From positions 1 through 64,000 of the forward strand of contig JAEYHZ010000044.1 in the NCBI GenBank assembly GCA_023409265.1: a stretch of DNA of 64,000 nucleotides, in the 5' to 3' direction. Numbering within the stretch: the first letter of the stretch is position 1; every line of letters starts with the position of its first letter. Below are positions 28,033-36,182 of the stretch, piece by piece. The notes beneath the pieces are model-generated. The model was not told where the DNA came from and ran no database searches. It was given only the letters and a program-made list of their open reading frames with translations. Both the position numbers and the translations under genes were made by a program. Origin of the DNA: Bacillota bacterium (GTDB lineage Bacteria > Bacillota > Clostridia > Acetivibrionales > DSM-1351).

Positions 28033-29612
28033 ATACGCATCTCCCTGTATTCGGATGGGGTCATGTTTGTATGCTTTTTAAAAATTTTAGTAAAATAATT
28101 CTGATCTGAATAACCCACCCTGGCAGCTACGTAGTATAACTTTACAGTACTGTCCTCCAGAAGCTCCCTGGCTTTCTCGATCCTGAATTCAGTAATATAC
28201 TGATTTAAAGTTTTCCCTGTCTCCTTTTTAAAAAGAACGCAAAGATGGGAATGGCTGATATACAGTTTTTCAGAAATGAATTTTATTGTTAGATCAGGAT
28301 TGCTGTAGTTGTTTTCAATAATTTCATATATATCGGAAATACAACGGCTAACGCCCTCCAGCATGGTTATTTCTGAAAAATATGCCATAACGAAATTCAA
28401 GACAAAGCTTTCAACCTCATCGAGGGTAGTAAATTCAGATAGTGTCTCCCATAGAACACTTTCAGAGCTCGATGCCGAAAATACGATTTTTTGTCTTGCT
28501 GCGTGATTCAAAAGAACAAGGAGTATCTTAAAATACAGACTTCTTATGTTGGGTATCAGGGTGTTGGTATTTGGCCTGATTGACCGTGTCAGCTCCTTAA
28601 GGTATTCAAGAGCCTTATCGTTATTTCTGCTGACAAGCAGTTCCTTGAAATCATTTATGATCGATTCCTTCAGTTCAAAAGTTAATGACGGATTAATTTC
28701 CGGTCTGGAATATCTCCCATAACTGGTAAAGAACAGCTGCTGGGAAGCAATAACTGCCGACTGGTAGGATACCGATATTTTCTGCAATGTTTCAACAATA
28801 CTGCCGATGCCTATAAAAACCGGACATTTATCTTTTAAGCCGGAAATAATCTGTGCTGATAAATCGGATAAGATATTATCATTTAAGTGCTTTATGTGGT
28901 CAATTACTATCAGGATCATGGTGTTGGCGTCCTTGAAGCTGGAAAAGGTGGTAATTCCGCCTGATAAAAAAAGACTGTGGATTTGCTCCTGCAGTGAGGT
29001 CTTTCCAATCCCCTTTGGAGATAAAGAATCCCAGTCCCTGACGCCAAGATTGAGGATAAGGGCTGCAAATCTTGTACTGGGTGTCACCTGAATATTGGAG
29101 ATGTTGAGCCATTTTTCCATAAGTGCATTATCAGTATGTGTTTGAATGATTTCTATGGGAAAATTAACCTTGAGCATGTCCAGGCTTTCCTTAAGTGTCA
29201 AATCCTTTTTTAGATCCAGAACTTGTTTTTCCTTTTCTTCGGAACACATGGAGACAGCTTCTGAAATTACTTTTGAGATTTCCTTCAAGTTAATGGGTTT
29301 CTCAATATAACTTACAGCTTTAAGGTGCAGGGCCGATTTTAGGTATTCCTTGTCAGAATAGCCGCTCATAAAAATGACCTTGCAATTGGGAAGAGCTTCC
29401 CGCAGCTTTGTGGCAAGCTCGATTCCATCCATTCTGGGCATACGGACGTCAGTCAGCAAAATATCGGGTTTAAGCTCTGAGGCTTTTTCATATGCAGCCG
29501 CACCGTCAACAGCCTGTTCAACAAGATCCACACCCAGGCTTTGCCAATCAAGATTTCTAATAAGACCATTTCTTACAAAGCCTTCATCATCGGCGATTAG
29601 CAGACTAATCAT
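28029..29612 (-). CDS. YesN-type response regulator with AraC DNA-binding domain, module 2
   Basis: A 527-residue regulator paralogous to the one at 15097-16686. Receiver domain with D8/D9, phospho-acceptor D55 in LTDVRMPRMDG and YIEKP. C-terminal AraC double helix-turn-helix (about 425-525, VGYSDQNYFTKIFKKHT). The ATG is preceded by GGAGGG at seven bases. Both regulators share the stretch FMSGYSDKEYLKSA, so cross-talk between the modules must have been limited elsewhere in the proteins. Divergent from its probable target operon. Confidence 0.92.
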   Translation of the reverse strand: MISLLIADDEGFVRNGLIRNLDWQSLGVDLVEQAVDGAAAYEKASELKPDILLTDVRMPRMDGIELATKLREALPNCKVIFMSGYSDKEYLKSALHLKAVSYIEKPINLKEISKVISEAVSMCSEEKEKQVLDLKKDLTLKESLDMLKVNFPIEIIQTHTDNALMEKWLNISNIQVTPSTRFAALILNLGVRDWDSLSPKGIGKTSLQEQIHSLFLSGGITTFSSFKDANTMILIVIDHIKHLNDNILSDLSAQIISGLKDKCPVFIGIGSIVETLQKISVSYQSAVIASQQLFFTSYGRYSRPEINPSLTFELKESIINDFKELLVSRNNDKALEYLKELTRSIRPNTNTLIPNIRSLYFKILLVLLNHAARQKIVFSASSSESVLWETLSEFTTLDEVESFVLNFVMAYFSEITMLEGVSRCISDIYEIIENNYSNPDLTIKFISEKLYISHSHLCVLFKKETGKTLNQYITEFRIEKARELLEDSTVKLYYVAARVGYSDQNYFTKIFKKHTNMTPSEYREMRI

Positions 29613-29873
29613 TCTGAACCCTCCATTTTTCTACAGATTACCGTTTCAACGTTTTTATGCCATTCCAGCTGCCTTGTAACCGGATTTAAGTATAGCATTT
29701 TTACCTTGGATTGAGAAGGTGAGAAGGGCCCTATTTACATTATTACAAACGATTTTACTAAAAATAAAACATTTGTCATGTATGATTAAAATTTATCCCA
29801 TGTTAAATTAAATGTGTAAAGCGAATAACGATTTATACAATGCATTAATTTAAGTACAACAGGAGGAATTTTC

Positions 29874-30797
29874 ATGAGACTTATTCGTGACGTACTTCAG
29901 GATTTCAGAAGAAATAAAGTAATTCTATTTATGCTGATTCCTGCAGTACTTTATTATTTTATTTTTATGTATGTACCCATGGCTGGAATTGTCATAGCTT
30001 TCAAACGGCTGGATTATGCTGCCGGAATATTTGGCAGTGACTGGGTAGGATTTGATAATTTCAAGTTCTTCTTTATGTCGGGTCAGGCTTTTAATGTGAC
30101 TAAAAACACATTTTTATATAATCTGGTATTTATTATAGTAAACACCTCACTCCAAATTACAGTTTCAATATTTTTATCGGAAATGAGAAACAAATATGTG
30201 AAAAAGACTTCACAAACCTTGATGCTCATGCCTTATTTCATATCCTGGGTTGTTGTGGGAGCCTTCATTTATAATATTTTCAACTACGAATTCGGAGCTT
30301 TCAATACGTTTTTAAAGTCCTTCGGGTTTCAACCTGTTGATGTTATGGGAACGGTAGGTGCCTGGAAGTATATTCTGGTATTCTTTAGTGCCTGGAATGG
30401 GGTGGGTTACGGTAGTATTGTTTATATGGCAGCAATTACCGGCATTGATAAAGAGTTGTATGAGGCATCGGAACTGGATGGAGCCAATATTTTCCAGCAG
30501 ATCTGGAGAATAACCATTCCAAGCATCAAGCCTACTATTATTATAATGATTTTGCTCAATGTGGGTTCTATCTTCAGAGGCAATTTTTCAATGTTCTATC
30601 AGATCATAGGCAATAACGGACTTTTGTTTAATTCCACAGATGTAATTGACACCTTTGTATTCAGATCGCTTATGAAGACTCAGGAGGTGGGCATGGCATC
30701 AGCTGCGGGCTTGTATCAGTCAGTACTGTGCTTCGCAATTATAATGATTACAAACGGAATAATTAAACGGGTGGATAGTGAATATGCCCTGTTTTAA
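29874..30797 (+). CDS. Sugar ABC transporter permease, LplB-type, module 2
   Basis: A 307-residue permease, paralogue of 16906-17832. It shares YFISWVVVGAFIYNIFNYE and the EAA loop EASELDGANIFQQIWRITI. About six membrane spans. AGGAGG precedes the ATG at eight bases. First gene of the module-2 operon, followed unusually by a 172-base structured spacer before the second permease. Confidence 0.9.
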   Translation: MRLIRDVLQDFRRNKVILFMLIPAVLYYFIFMYVPMAGIVIAFKRLDYAAGIFGSDWVGFDNFKFFFMSGQAFNVTKNTFLYNLVFIIVNTSLQITVSIFLSEMRNKYVKKTSQTLMLMPYFISWVVVGAFIYNIFNYEFGAFNTFLKSFGFQPVDVMGTVGAWKYILVFFSAWNGVGYGSIVYMAAITGIDKELYEASELDGANIFQQIWRITIPSIKPTIIIMILLNVGSIFRGNFSMFYQIIGNNGLLFNSTDVIDTFVFRSLMKTQEVGMASAAGLYQSVLCFAIIMITNGIIKRVDSEYALF

Positions 30798-30841
30798 CAG
30801 CTATAAGATTAAAAAGACAGCATTTGTCACATTGGGGACAT

Positions 30842-30872
30842 GGGGGTTAACTTGAAAGAGTTCATTTACTAA
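30842..30872 (+). other. Putative six-codon leader ORF before the second permease
   Basis: GGGGG (30842-30846) is followed at five bases by TTG AAA GAG TTC ATT TAC TAA, a possible peptide (M)KEFIY. An equivalent unit occurs at 31979-32010 before the binding-protein gene. Hairpins then follow before a shared CTCATGGAGGTTA ribosome site. Function is inferred only: either translational attenuation or the relic of an older start. Confidence 0.4.
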
Positions 30873-30964
30873 TTGTCTTCCAAGCCAACCATGAATTTAT
30901 GGCTGCGCTGATTAGGCGTGGAAAGTTTCACCAATTTTTGTGGCTGCTATGCAGCTCATGGAGG
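30873..30964 (+). promoter_or_regulatory. Structured leader region before the second permease of module 2
   Basis: Contains CCAT-GAATTT-ATGG (30889-30902), a bulged stem ATTAGGCGTG/CACCAAT (30911-30935) and GCTGC-TAT-GCAGC (30943-30955) immediately before CATGGAGG. CCATGA in the first hairpin can alternatively pair with TCATGG at the ribosome site, so a switch between hairpins is possible. Not a recognised riboswitch class. Confidence 0.4.
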
Positions 30965-30969
30965 TTAAA

Positions 30970-31857
30970 ATGAGGATTAATAGAGGCAAGGAGCAAACAA
31001 TATTTAATTTAATCAGCTATACAGTTGTTATCATATTTACTCTTTTGTGTGTTATTCCATTCCTGCTTGTAATATCAGGATCTTTTACAGATGAAGGGTC
31101 AATACACACAGACGGCTATAGATTTATTCCAAAACAATTTTCACTTAATGCGTACAGGGTGGCTTTTGCCATGCCGGGCAACATAATAAGGGCATACGGT
31201 GTTACCGGAACAGTTACTGTTGCAGGAACACTCCTGGGACTTTTCATAATCTGCATGACAGCATATGCCCTTCAAAGACCCCAATTCAAATACAGAAATG
31301 CCTTTGCGCTTTATTTTTACTTCACTACATTATTCAGCGGCGGTCTGGTTCCATGGTATATCTTGATGGTAAGATATCTTCACCTTAAGAATAATTATCT
31401 TGCCCTTCTTTTCCCGGCTATGCTTACAGTATTTGATATTATCATCATGAGAAGCTTTATGAAATCAATACCGGAAGCACTTGCCGAATCTGCAAAGATT
31501 GACGGGGCAGGAGAATTCAGAATATTTGCTCAAATATTTTTACCGCTCTCAAAGCCGGCTCTTGCCACAGTGGGTCTCTTCATAGCTCTGCGCTACTGGA
31601 ATGACTGGTATGCATCCATGCTGTTTATTACCGACAAAAAGATGTTCAGTCTGCAATTCTATTTATACAGCATGCTGACCCAGATGGAGTTTGCTGCAAA
31701 TGATGCAAAATCAGCAGGAATACTTATGGACCAATATCCTGCCGAATCTTTCAAACTGGCCATGACAATAGTGGCTACAGGTCCAATCCTGCTTTTATAT
31801 CCATTCGTGCAGAAATATTTTATCCAGGGTATGACTGTAGGTGCTGTAAAGGGATAA
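30970..31857 (+). CDS. Sugar ABC transporter permease, LplC/YtcP-type, module 2
   Basis: A 295-residue permease, paralogue of 17910-18797, with the same YFTTLFSGGLVPWYI segment, EAA loop ESAKIDGAGEFRIFAQIF and C-terminus GMTVGAVKG. I chose ATG 30970 because GGAGG (30960-30964) lies five bases before it. The open frame starting at 30940 would run through the ribosome site itself and is probably not used. It is preceded and followed by long structured spacers, unlike module 1. Confidence 0.9.
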   Translation: MRINRGKEQTIFNLISYTVVIIFTLLCVIPFLLVISGSFTDEGSIHTDGYRFIPKQFSLNAYRVAFAMPGNIIRAYGVTGTVTVAGTLLGLFIICMTAYALQRPQFKYRNAFALYFYFTTLFSGGLVPWYILMVRYLHLKNNYLALLFPAMLTVFDIIIMRSFMKSIPEALAESAKIDGAGEFRIFAQIFLPLSKPALATVGLFIALRYWNDWYASMLFITDKKMFSLQFYLYSMLTQMEFAANDAKSAGILMDQYPAESFKLAMTIVATGPILLLYPFVQKYFIQGMTVGAVKG

Positions 31858-31884
31858 AACCGGAATAACGGTTTATCATAAAAG

Positions 31885-31962
31885 AATGAGTCTTTTCAGA
31901 ATACATAAATTTCGCCTTGCTAGCGTGGCGTAATCCCTGTATTCTTACATAAGGGGCTCATT
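31885..31962 (+). other. Nested three-tier hairpin between permease and binding-protein genes
   Basis: Outer AATGAG (31885-31890) pairs with CTCATT (31957-31962); middle GAATACA (31899-31905) pairs perfectly with TGTATTC (31938-31944); inner CGCC (31913-31916) pairs with GGCG (31927-31930), extended by GCTAGC. No T-tract follows. Likely an mRNA processing/stability element or a structured regulatory RNA. Confidence 0.55.
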
Positions 31963-31978
31963 GAGGAAACAATTATAA

Positions 31979-32010
31979 GGGGGAATAGCGTGAAAGATAA
32001 GTTTACATAA
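31979..32010 (+). other. Putative six-codon leader ORF before the binding-protein gene
   Basis: GGGGG (31979-31983), then GTG AAA GAT AAG TTT ACA TAA, possible peptide (M)KDKFT. The wording GGGGGAATAG.GTGAAA strongly resembles the real start of the paralogous binding protein at 18851 (GGGGGAATAGAAAGTGAAA), so this could be the remnant of the old start. The GTG lies inside an 8-bp stem (GCGTGAAA 31988-31995 with TTTCACGC 32021-32028). Confidence 0.45.
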
Positions 32011-32091
32011 ACATTGCTGTTTTCACGCGTCAAAAACCTGCAAGCAGGTTTCCATCACTATTTTTGCAGTCACAAATGTGGCTCATGGAGG
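32011..32091 (+). promoter_or_regulatory. Structured leader region before the module-2 binding protein
   Basis: Contains the 3' half of the GCGTGAAA/TTTCACGC stem, a 7-bp hairpin AAACCTG-CAAG-CAGGTTT (32034-32051), and AGTCAC/GTGGCT (32069-32082) just before CATGGAGG. AACCT in the middle hairpin is complementary to AGGTT of the ribosome site, allowing an on/off switch. Shares its last segment with the leader before the second permease. Confidence 0.4.
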
Positions 32092-32096
32092 TTACT

Positions 32097-33674
32097 ATGA
32101 AATTTAATTTTAAGCAAATCAGTCTGATATTGGTAATAGCAATGTTAATCACAGCTCTGGTTGGATGTGGAAGTACTGCAACAAGTGAAAATACTTCAGC
32201 TGCTTCATCATCTGTTTCTCAAACTTCAACTGTAAGCGAAAACACAGCTCCGGATATATCCAAGAAGGTTGACCTTAAAATATACTGTGTTGGAGATGCT
32301 TCACCGGGCGAGGGTTCAAACCTGGTAAGGGATGCTGTTAATAAGGTTATTGAATCTAAAATAAATGCGACAATAAGTACCGAATATTTACCCTGGTCTG
32401 ACTGGACAAATAAATACCAGCTGGTATTTGCATCCGGAGAAGAGTTTGACGGCATATATACAGCCAACTGGGCATATTACCAGGCACAGGCTACAAAAAA
32501 CGGGTTTAAGGAAATTACAAAGGATGATTTACAGAAGTACGCTCCAAAGCTTTTGACCGATTTGCCTGAAATGGCTTGGGATCAGGCGAAAATCAATGGC
32601 AAAATATATATGATTCCAACAACCTTCAGTGAATTTCCTACAGTACATTTTACAGTAAGAGAAGACTTAAAGAAAAAATACAATGTACCCGATATTACTG
32701 ATTTGGATTCCTTTGGAGCATATCTTGACGCAATAGCCAAAAATGAAAAGAGCATGGTACCCCTTGATATATCTGTAACCAACAACTACAGCGATTTTCA
32801 GCAGGTGTTCAATACCCAGAATGAGTATGGGGTTGTAGGTAATGTATCCGAGAGAAATTTTGTATATAAAATAACCGAGCCCGGTGCAACCATTGTAAAT
32901 GTATATGAAACACCTGAATTTATGGCATTTGCAAAGAAAATGTATCAATGGAAACAGGCCGGCTACTGGTCTAAAAATGCCATCTCAAATAAGACACCAA
33001 ATGCAACAGCCTTTGAAAATGGCAAATCGGCAGCACTTCTGACCAACGCCCTTCAGGCAACAAACTACTCTGAACAATGGCCTGCTCAACATCCCGGCTG
33101 GGAGGTTCAGGTGTATGATTCCTCATTGGGTAAAAAACAGATCGGTACCCCATATATAGGCTCAGGACTTGGAATACATGCTACCTCAAAGAATGCTGAC
33201 CGCTTGCTGATGTTTGCAGAACTGGCAAGAACCGATAAAGATCTGAATCAATTATTGTGCTACGGAATAAAGGATACTCACTGGCAGCTGGTTGGTGACA
33301 ACAAGGTTAAATATATCAGAGGAAATACAAAAGTTGATTACACAGACGGTCTTTCATGGTTCTTCAGAAATGAGAAGTTCCAGTTGAATCCTACAGGCGT
33401 GTATTCAAACTATGACCCTATATTTGAAGCAGCTAAGAAAAATCAGATTTCACATGTATTACAAGCCTTCAACTTTGATGATTCCAAGCTGAAGAACGAA
33501 GTTGCTGCGGTTTCAAGTGTAGTTACCCAGTACGCTGTACCTATTATCACAGGTTTCATGGATCCTGAAACAGGAATTCCTACCCTGAATGAAAAGATGA
33601 AAGCTGCCGGTGCAGATAAGATAATGGCTGCAATAAAAGAGCAGGCCGATAAATTTATTGCTGAAAGTAAATAA
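32097..33674 (+). CDS. Extracellular solute-binding lipoprotein (LplA-type), module 2
   Basis: A 525-residue lipoprotein. Signal peptide with lipobox ALVGC (Cys near residue 24), Ser/Thr-rich tether, then an LplA-type binding domain. Paralogue of 18851-20473: matching blocks include LPWSDWTNKYQLVFASGEEFD against IPWTDAEKKYKLLFASGEDFD. I chose ATG 32097, five bases after GGAGG; the longer frame from 32064 crosses the ribosome site and would displace the signal peptide. Delivers an unknown oligosaccharide to the module-2 permeases. Confidence 0.9.
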   Translation: MKFNFKQISLILVIAMLITALVGCGSTATSENTSAASSSVSQTSTVSENTAPDISKKVDLKIYCVGDASPGEGSNLVRDAVNKVIESKINATISTEYLPWSDWTNKYQLVFASGEEFDGIYTANWAYYQAQATKNGFKEITKDDLQKYAPKLLTDLPEMAWDQAKINGKIYMIPTTFSEFPTVHFTVREDLKKKYNVPDITDLDSFGAYLDAIAKNEKSMVPLDISVTNNYSDFQQVFNTQNEYGVVGNVSERNFVYKITEPGATIVNVYETPEFMAFAKKMYQWKQAGYWSKNAISNKTPNATAFENGKSAALLTNALQATNYSEQWPAQHPGWEVQVYDSSLGKKQIGTPYIGSGLGIHATSKNADRLLMFAELARTDKDLNQLLCYGIKDTHWQLVGDNKVKYIRGNTKVDYTDGLSWFFRNEKFQLNPTGVYSNYDPIFEAAKKNQISHVLQAFNFDDSKLKNEVAAVSSVVTQYAVPIITGFMDPETGIPTLNEKMKAAGADKIMAAIKEQADKFIAESK

Positions 33675-33698
33675 AGTACTTTATCCAGTATAACAGAA

Positions 33699-33727
33699 CC
33701 GGGGAGCCATGCTCCCCGATTTTGTTT
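33699..33727 (+). terminator. Intrinsic terminator of transporter operon 2
   Basis: CGGGGAGC-CAT-GCTCCCCG followed by ATTTTGTTT, 25 bases after the binding-protein stop codon. Confidence 0.9.
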
Positions 33728-33859
33728 AATTTAAATTTTTGTAAAATTTGTTTTCTAATTATAGTTTGAAAGGCAAATCAAGTATACTGATATTAGTTAA
33801 TCATGCCAAAGTAGTGTTTATACAGCAGTTAAATTAAAGTTTATTTAAGGAGCAATATC

Positions 33860-35974
33860 ATGGCTATAGAATATTTTGAAGAGAATAAATTATTTCACCT
33901 TGAAACAAAAAATACTTCCTACATAATGGGTATTAATATGCATGGAGGAATTCAAAATCTATATTGGGGAGAAAAGGTGGATCCAATGGACTGCTGTACA
34001 ATGAAGCAGGCCTTTCATTCGGGCTTTGATCCTGAAGTTGAAAGGGAGAGGGAGGAATTCAGTCCATGGGGAGGATATTTTTATTCCGAACCCAGCTTGA
34101 AGGTGACTTTCAGTGATGGAGTAAGGGATTTAAAGATGATTTATTCAGGACATGAAACTCAGGACAATATGCTCACAATCACTGTTTCCAACAGCATATA
34201 TGATTTAAAAGCTTATTTGATTTACAAGGTTATTGAAGAACATGACTTAATTGAAAGAAATATAAAAGTTGAAAACAGCGGAAGAAATTCTGTATCTATA
34301 GAAAATCTAATGTCTGCTGTATGGATTATTCCTAAAAAGAAAAATTACAGACTCACCCACGTTACCGGAAGATGGGGTGGAGAAACCCAGCTTCGGAAAT
34401 GCATGCTGACAGAGGGCAAAAAGGTTCTGGAAAGCCGTCAGGGCTTCACAAGCTCAAAGGCAAACCCCTGGTTTGCGATTGATGACGGTACTGCCACCGA
34501 GGACCAGGGTTCCGTATGGTTTGGTGCCTTGGGCTGGAGCGGTAACTGGAAACTGACAGCAGAGAAAACCTCCTTTAATAATCTGCGCATAGTTGGAGGG
34601 ATAAATGATTTCGACTTCAAATGGGAGCTGAAGGCAGGAGAGACAATTGATACACCTGTTTTCACAGGAGGTTTTTCAAGAGATGGTTTCGGGCAAATGA
34701 GCCGCAATCTGCACAAATATGAACTGAACCATATTATGCCGGTGGCAAATGCTCATAAATTAAGAAAGGTTTTGTATAATTCCTGGGAAGCAACAGAGTT
34801 CAATGTAAATGTGGAAGAACAGAAAAGGCTTGCCGAGCGAGCGGCTCAAATAGGAGTTGAGCTTTTCGTTATAGATGACGGCTGGTTTGGTGCGCGGAAC
34901 AGTGACAGGGCAGGTCTCGGCGACTGGTATGTGAGCCGCGAAAAGTTTCCGGACGGACTTGAGCCGCTGATAGCTTATGTGAATTCCCTGGGGATGGATT
35001 TTGGAATATGGGTTGAGCCTGAAATGGTTAATCCCGACAGTGATCTGTTCAGAGCACATCCTGACTGGATATACCACTTCCCCGGAATCGAAGGAACAAT
35101 GGGACGCAATCAGTATGTCCTCAATCTTGCCAGGGATGAGGTTCAGGCTTTCATACTGGACTTTATGACAAAACTTTTAAGTGAGAACAATATTGCTTTT
35201 ATAAAATGGGATATGAACCGGTCCTTTAGTGAGCCGGGCTGGCTGGAAGTACCTGAGAGTCAGCAGCGCGAAATGTGGGTAAGGCATGTTCAGAGCATAT
35301 ATAAAATCTGGAAGGAACTCCGGAACAGGTTTCCGAATGTCATATTCGAGTCCTGTGCAGGCGGGGGAAGCAGAATAGACCTTGGTATTATGAGATATGC
35401 AGACCAATTCTGGCCAAGTGATAACACTGATGCATTTGACAGGCTCTTCATTCAGGAGGGTTTCAGTTATGTGTATGCACCAAAGTCCATGATGTGCTGG
35501 GTTACCGAGTCACCAAACTATATGAATGGCAGGCAGCTTCCACTATCATACAGGTTCCACTCCTCAATGACGGGTTCGGTTGGAATTGGCGGAAATCTCA
35601 GCAAATGGAGCAGCGAACAAATGGATGAGGCAGCGGAACTTGTGAAGCAGTACAAGGAGATCCGGCATATAGTCCAGGAAGGTGAGCTGTACAGGCTGAA
35701 TCCTCCCGGTGAAGACAGCATAACAGCAGTTCAATATGTTTCCCAGGATAAGTGCGAGAGCGTTGTTTTTGCATTTAATCACTCACGAAATTTCGGAGAA
35801 AAGGAAGATCAGATATATATGCGGGGGCTTGAACCTTCGTACAGGTATTCGGTAGTTATGGGTGAAGATAAGCTGCTGATGACAGGAAACGGGCTGACGA
35901 AAGTAGGAATTCCGGTAAGGCTTTCAGGCGATTTCAGCAGTGTGCTGATAAGGATAAAATCAGCGGCAGTATAG
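33860..35974 (+). CDS. GH36 alpha-galactosidase, cytoplasmic
   Basis: A 704-residue GH36 enzyme that releases terminal alpha-1,6 galactose from raffinose-type sugars or galactomannan fragments. It has the N-terminal beta-supersandwich, then the barrel with LFVIDDGWFGARN, nucleophile D451 in KWDMNRS and acid/base D521 in PSDNTDAFDR; the CAGGGSRID loop (about 497) binds galactose. Length matches the RafA/AgaA group. No signal peptide. AAGGAG lies eight bases before the ATG. It follows the module-2 terminator in the same direction and may share regulation with that transporter. Confidence 0.94.
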   Translation: MAIEYFEENKLFHLETKNTSYIMGINMHGGIQNLYWGEKVDPMDCCTMKQAFHSGFDPEVEREREEFSPWGGYFYSEPSLKVTFSDGVRDLKMIYSGHETQDNMLTITVSNSIYDLKAYLIYKVIEEHDLIERNIKVENSGRNSVSIENLMSAVWIIPKKKNYRLTHVTGRWGGETQLRKCMLTEGKKVLESRQGFTSSKANPWFAIDDGTATEDQGSVWFGALGWSGNWKLTAEKTSFNNLRIVGGINDFDFKWELKAGETIDTPVFTGGFSRDGFGQMSRNLHKYELNHIMPVANAHKLRKVLYNSWEATEFNVNVEEQKRLAERAAQIGVELFVIDDGWFGARNSDRAGLGDWYVSREKFPDGLEPLIAYVNSLGMDFGIWVEPEMVNPDSDLFRAHPDWIYHFPGIEGTMGRNQYVLNLARDEVQAFILDFMTKLLSENNIAFIKWDMNRSFSEPGWLEVPESQQREMWVRHVQSIYKIWKELRNRFPNVIFESCAGGGSRIDLGIMRYADQFWPSDNTDAFDRLFIQEGFSYVYAPKSMMCWVTESPNYMNGRQLPLSYRFHSSMTGSVGIGGNLSKWSSEQMDEAAELVKQYKEIRHIVQEGELYRLNPPGEDSITAVQYVSQDKCESVVFAFNHSRNFGEKEDQIYMRGLEPSYRYSVVMGEDKLLMTGNGLTKVGIPVRLSGDFSSVLIRIKSAAV

Positions 35975-36025
35975 TAATAATTTCAACTCTCGCGTTTTGT
36001 TATACGTTCAATTTAAATTTGGGGT

Positions 36026-36070
36026 GTTAAGTAATTTACTTTTTCTGGAGTTAAGTAATTTACTTTTTCT
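36026..36070. repeat. Tandem 21-bp direct repeats, each a small palindrome
   Basis: GTTAAGTAATTTACTTTTTCT occurs twice, at 36026-36046 and 36050-36070 (period 24). Each copy contains the inverted repeat AAGTAA-T-TTACTT. They lie 34-78 bp upstream of the predicted -35 of the fucosidase promoter, the usual place for an activator site. Confidence 0.75.
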
Positions 36071-36103
36071 AATGAAGAGGCACCGATTCCAGGGAAACGT
36101 CAC

Positions 36104-36132
36104 TTTAACAGGCCCGGGATGTTTGCTATACT
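36104..36132 (+). promoter_or_regulatory. Probable promoter of the alpha-fucosidase gene
   Basis: TTTAAC (36104-36109), 17 bp, then TATACT (36127-36132) preceded by TGC, an extended -10. The ATG lies 50 bases further on. Confidence 0.5.
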
Positions 36133-36182
36133 TTTACTTACTTTTATAAAATCATTTTCTCCTGAGGAGGAAGAAACAAAAT

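Noticed and set aside
31885..31962. Intrinsic terminator
   Set aside because: No U-tract follows the stem and the downstream gene belongs to the same transporter.
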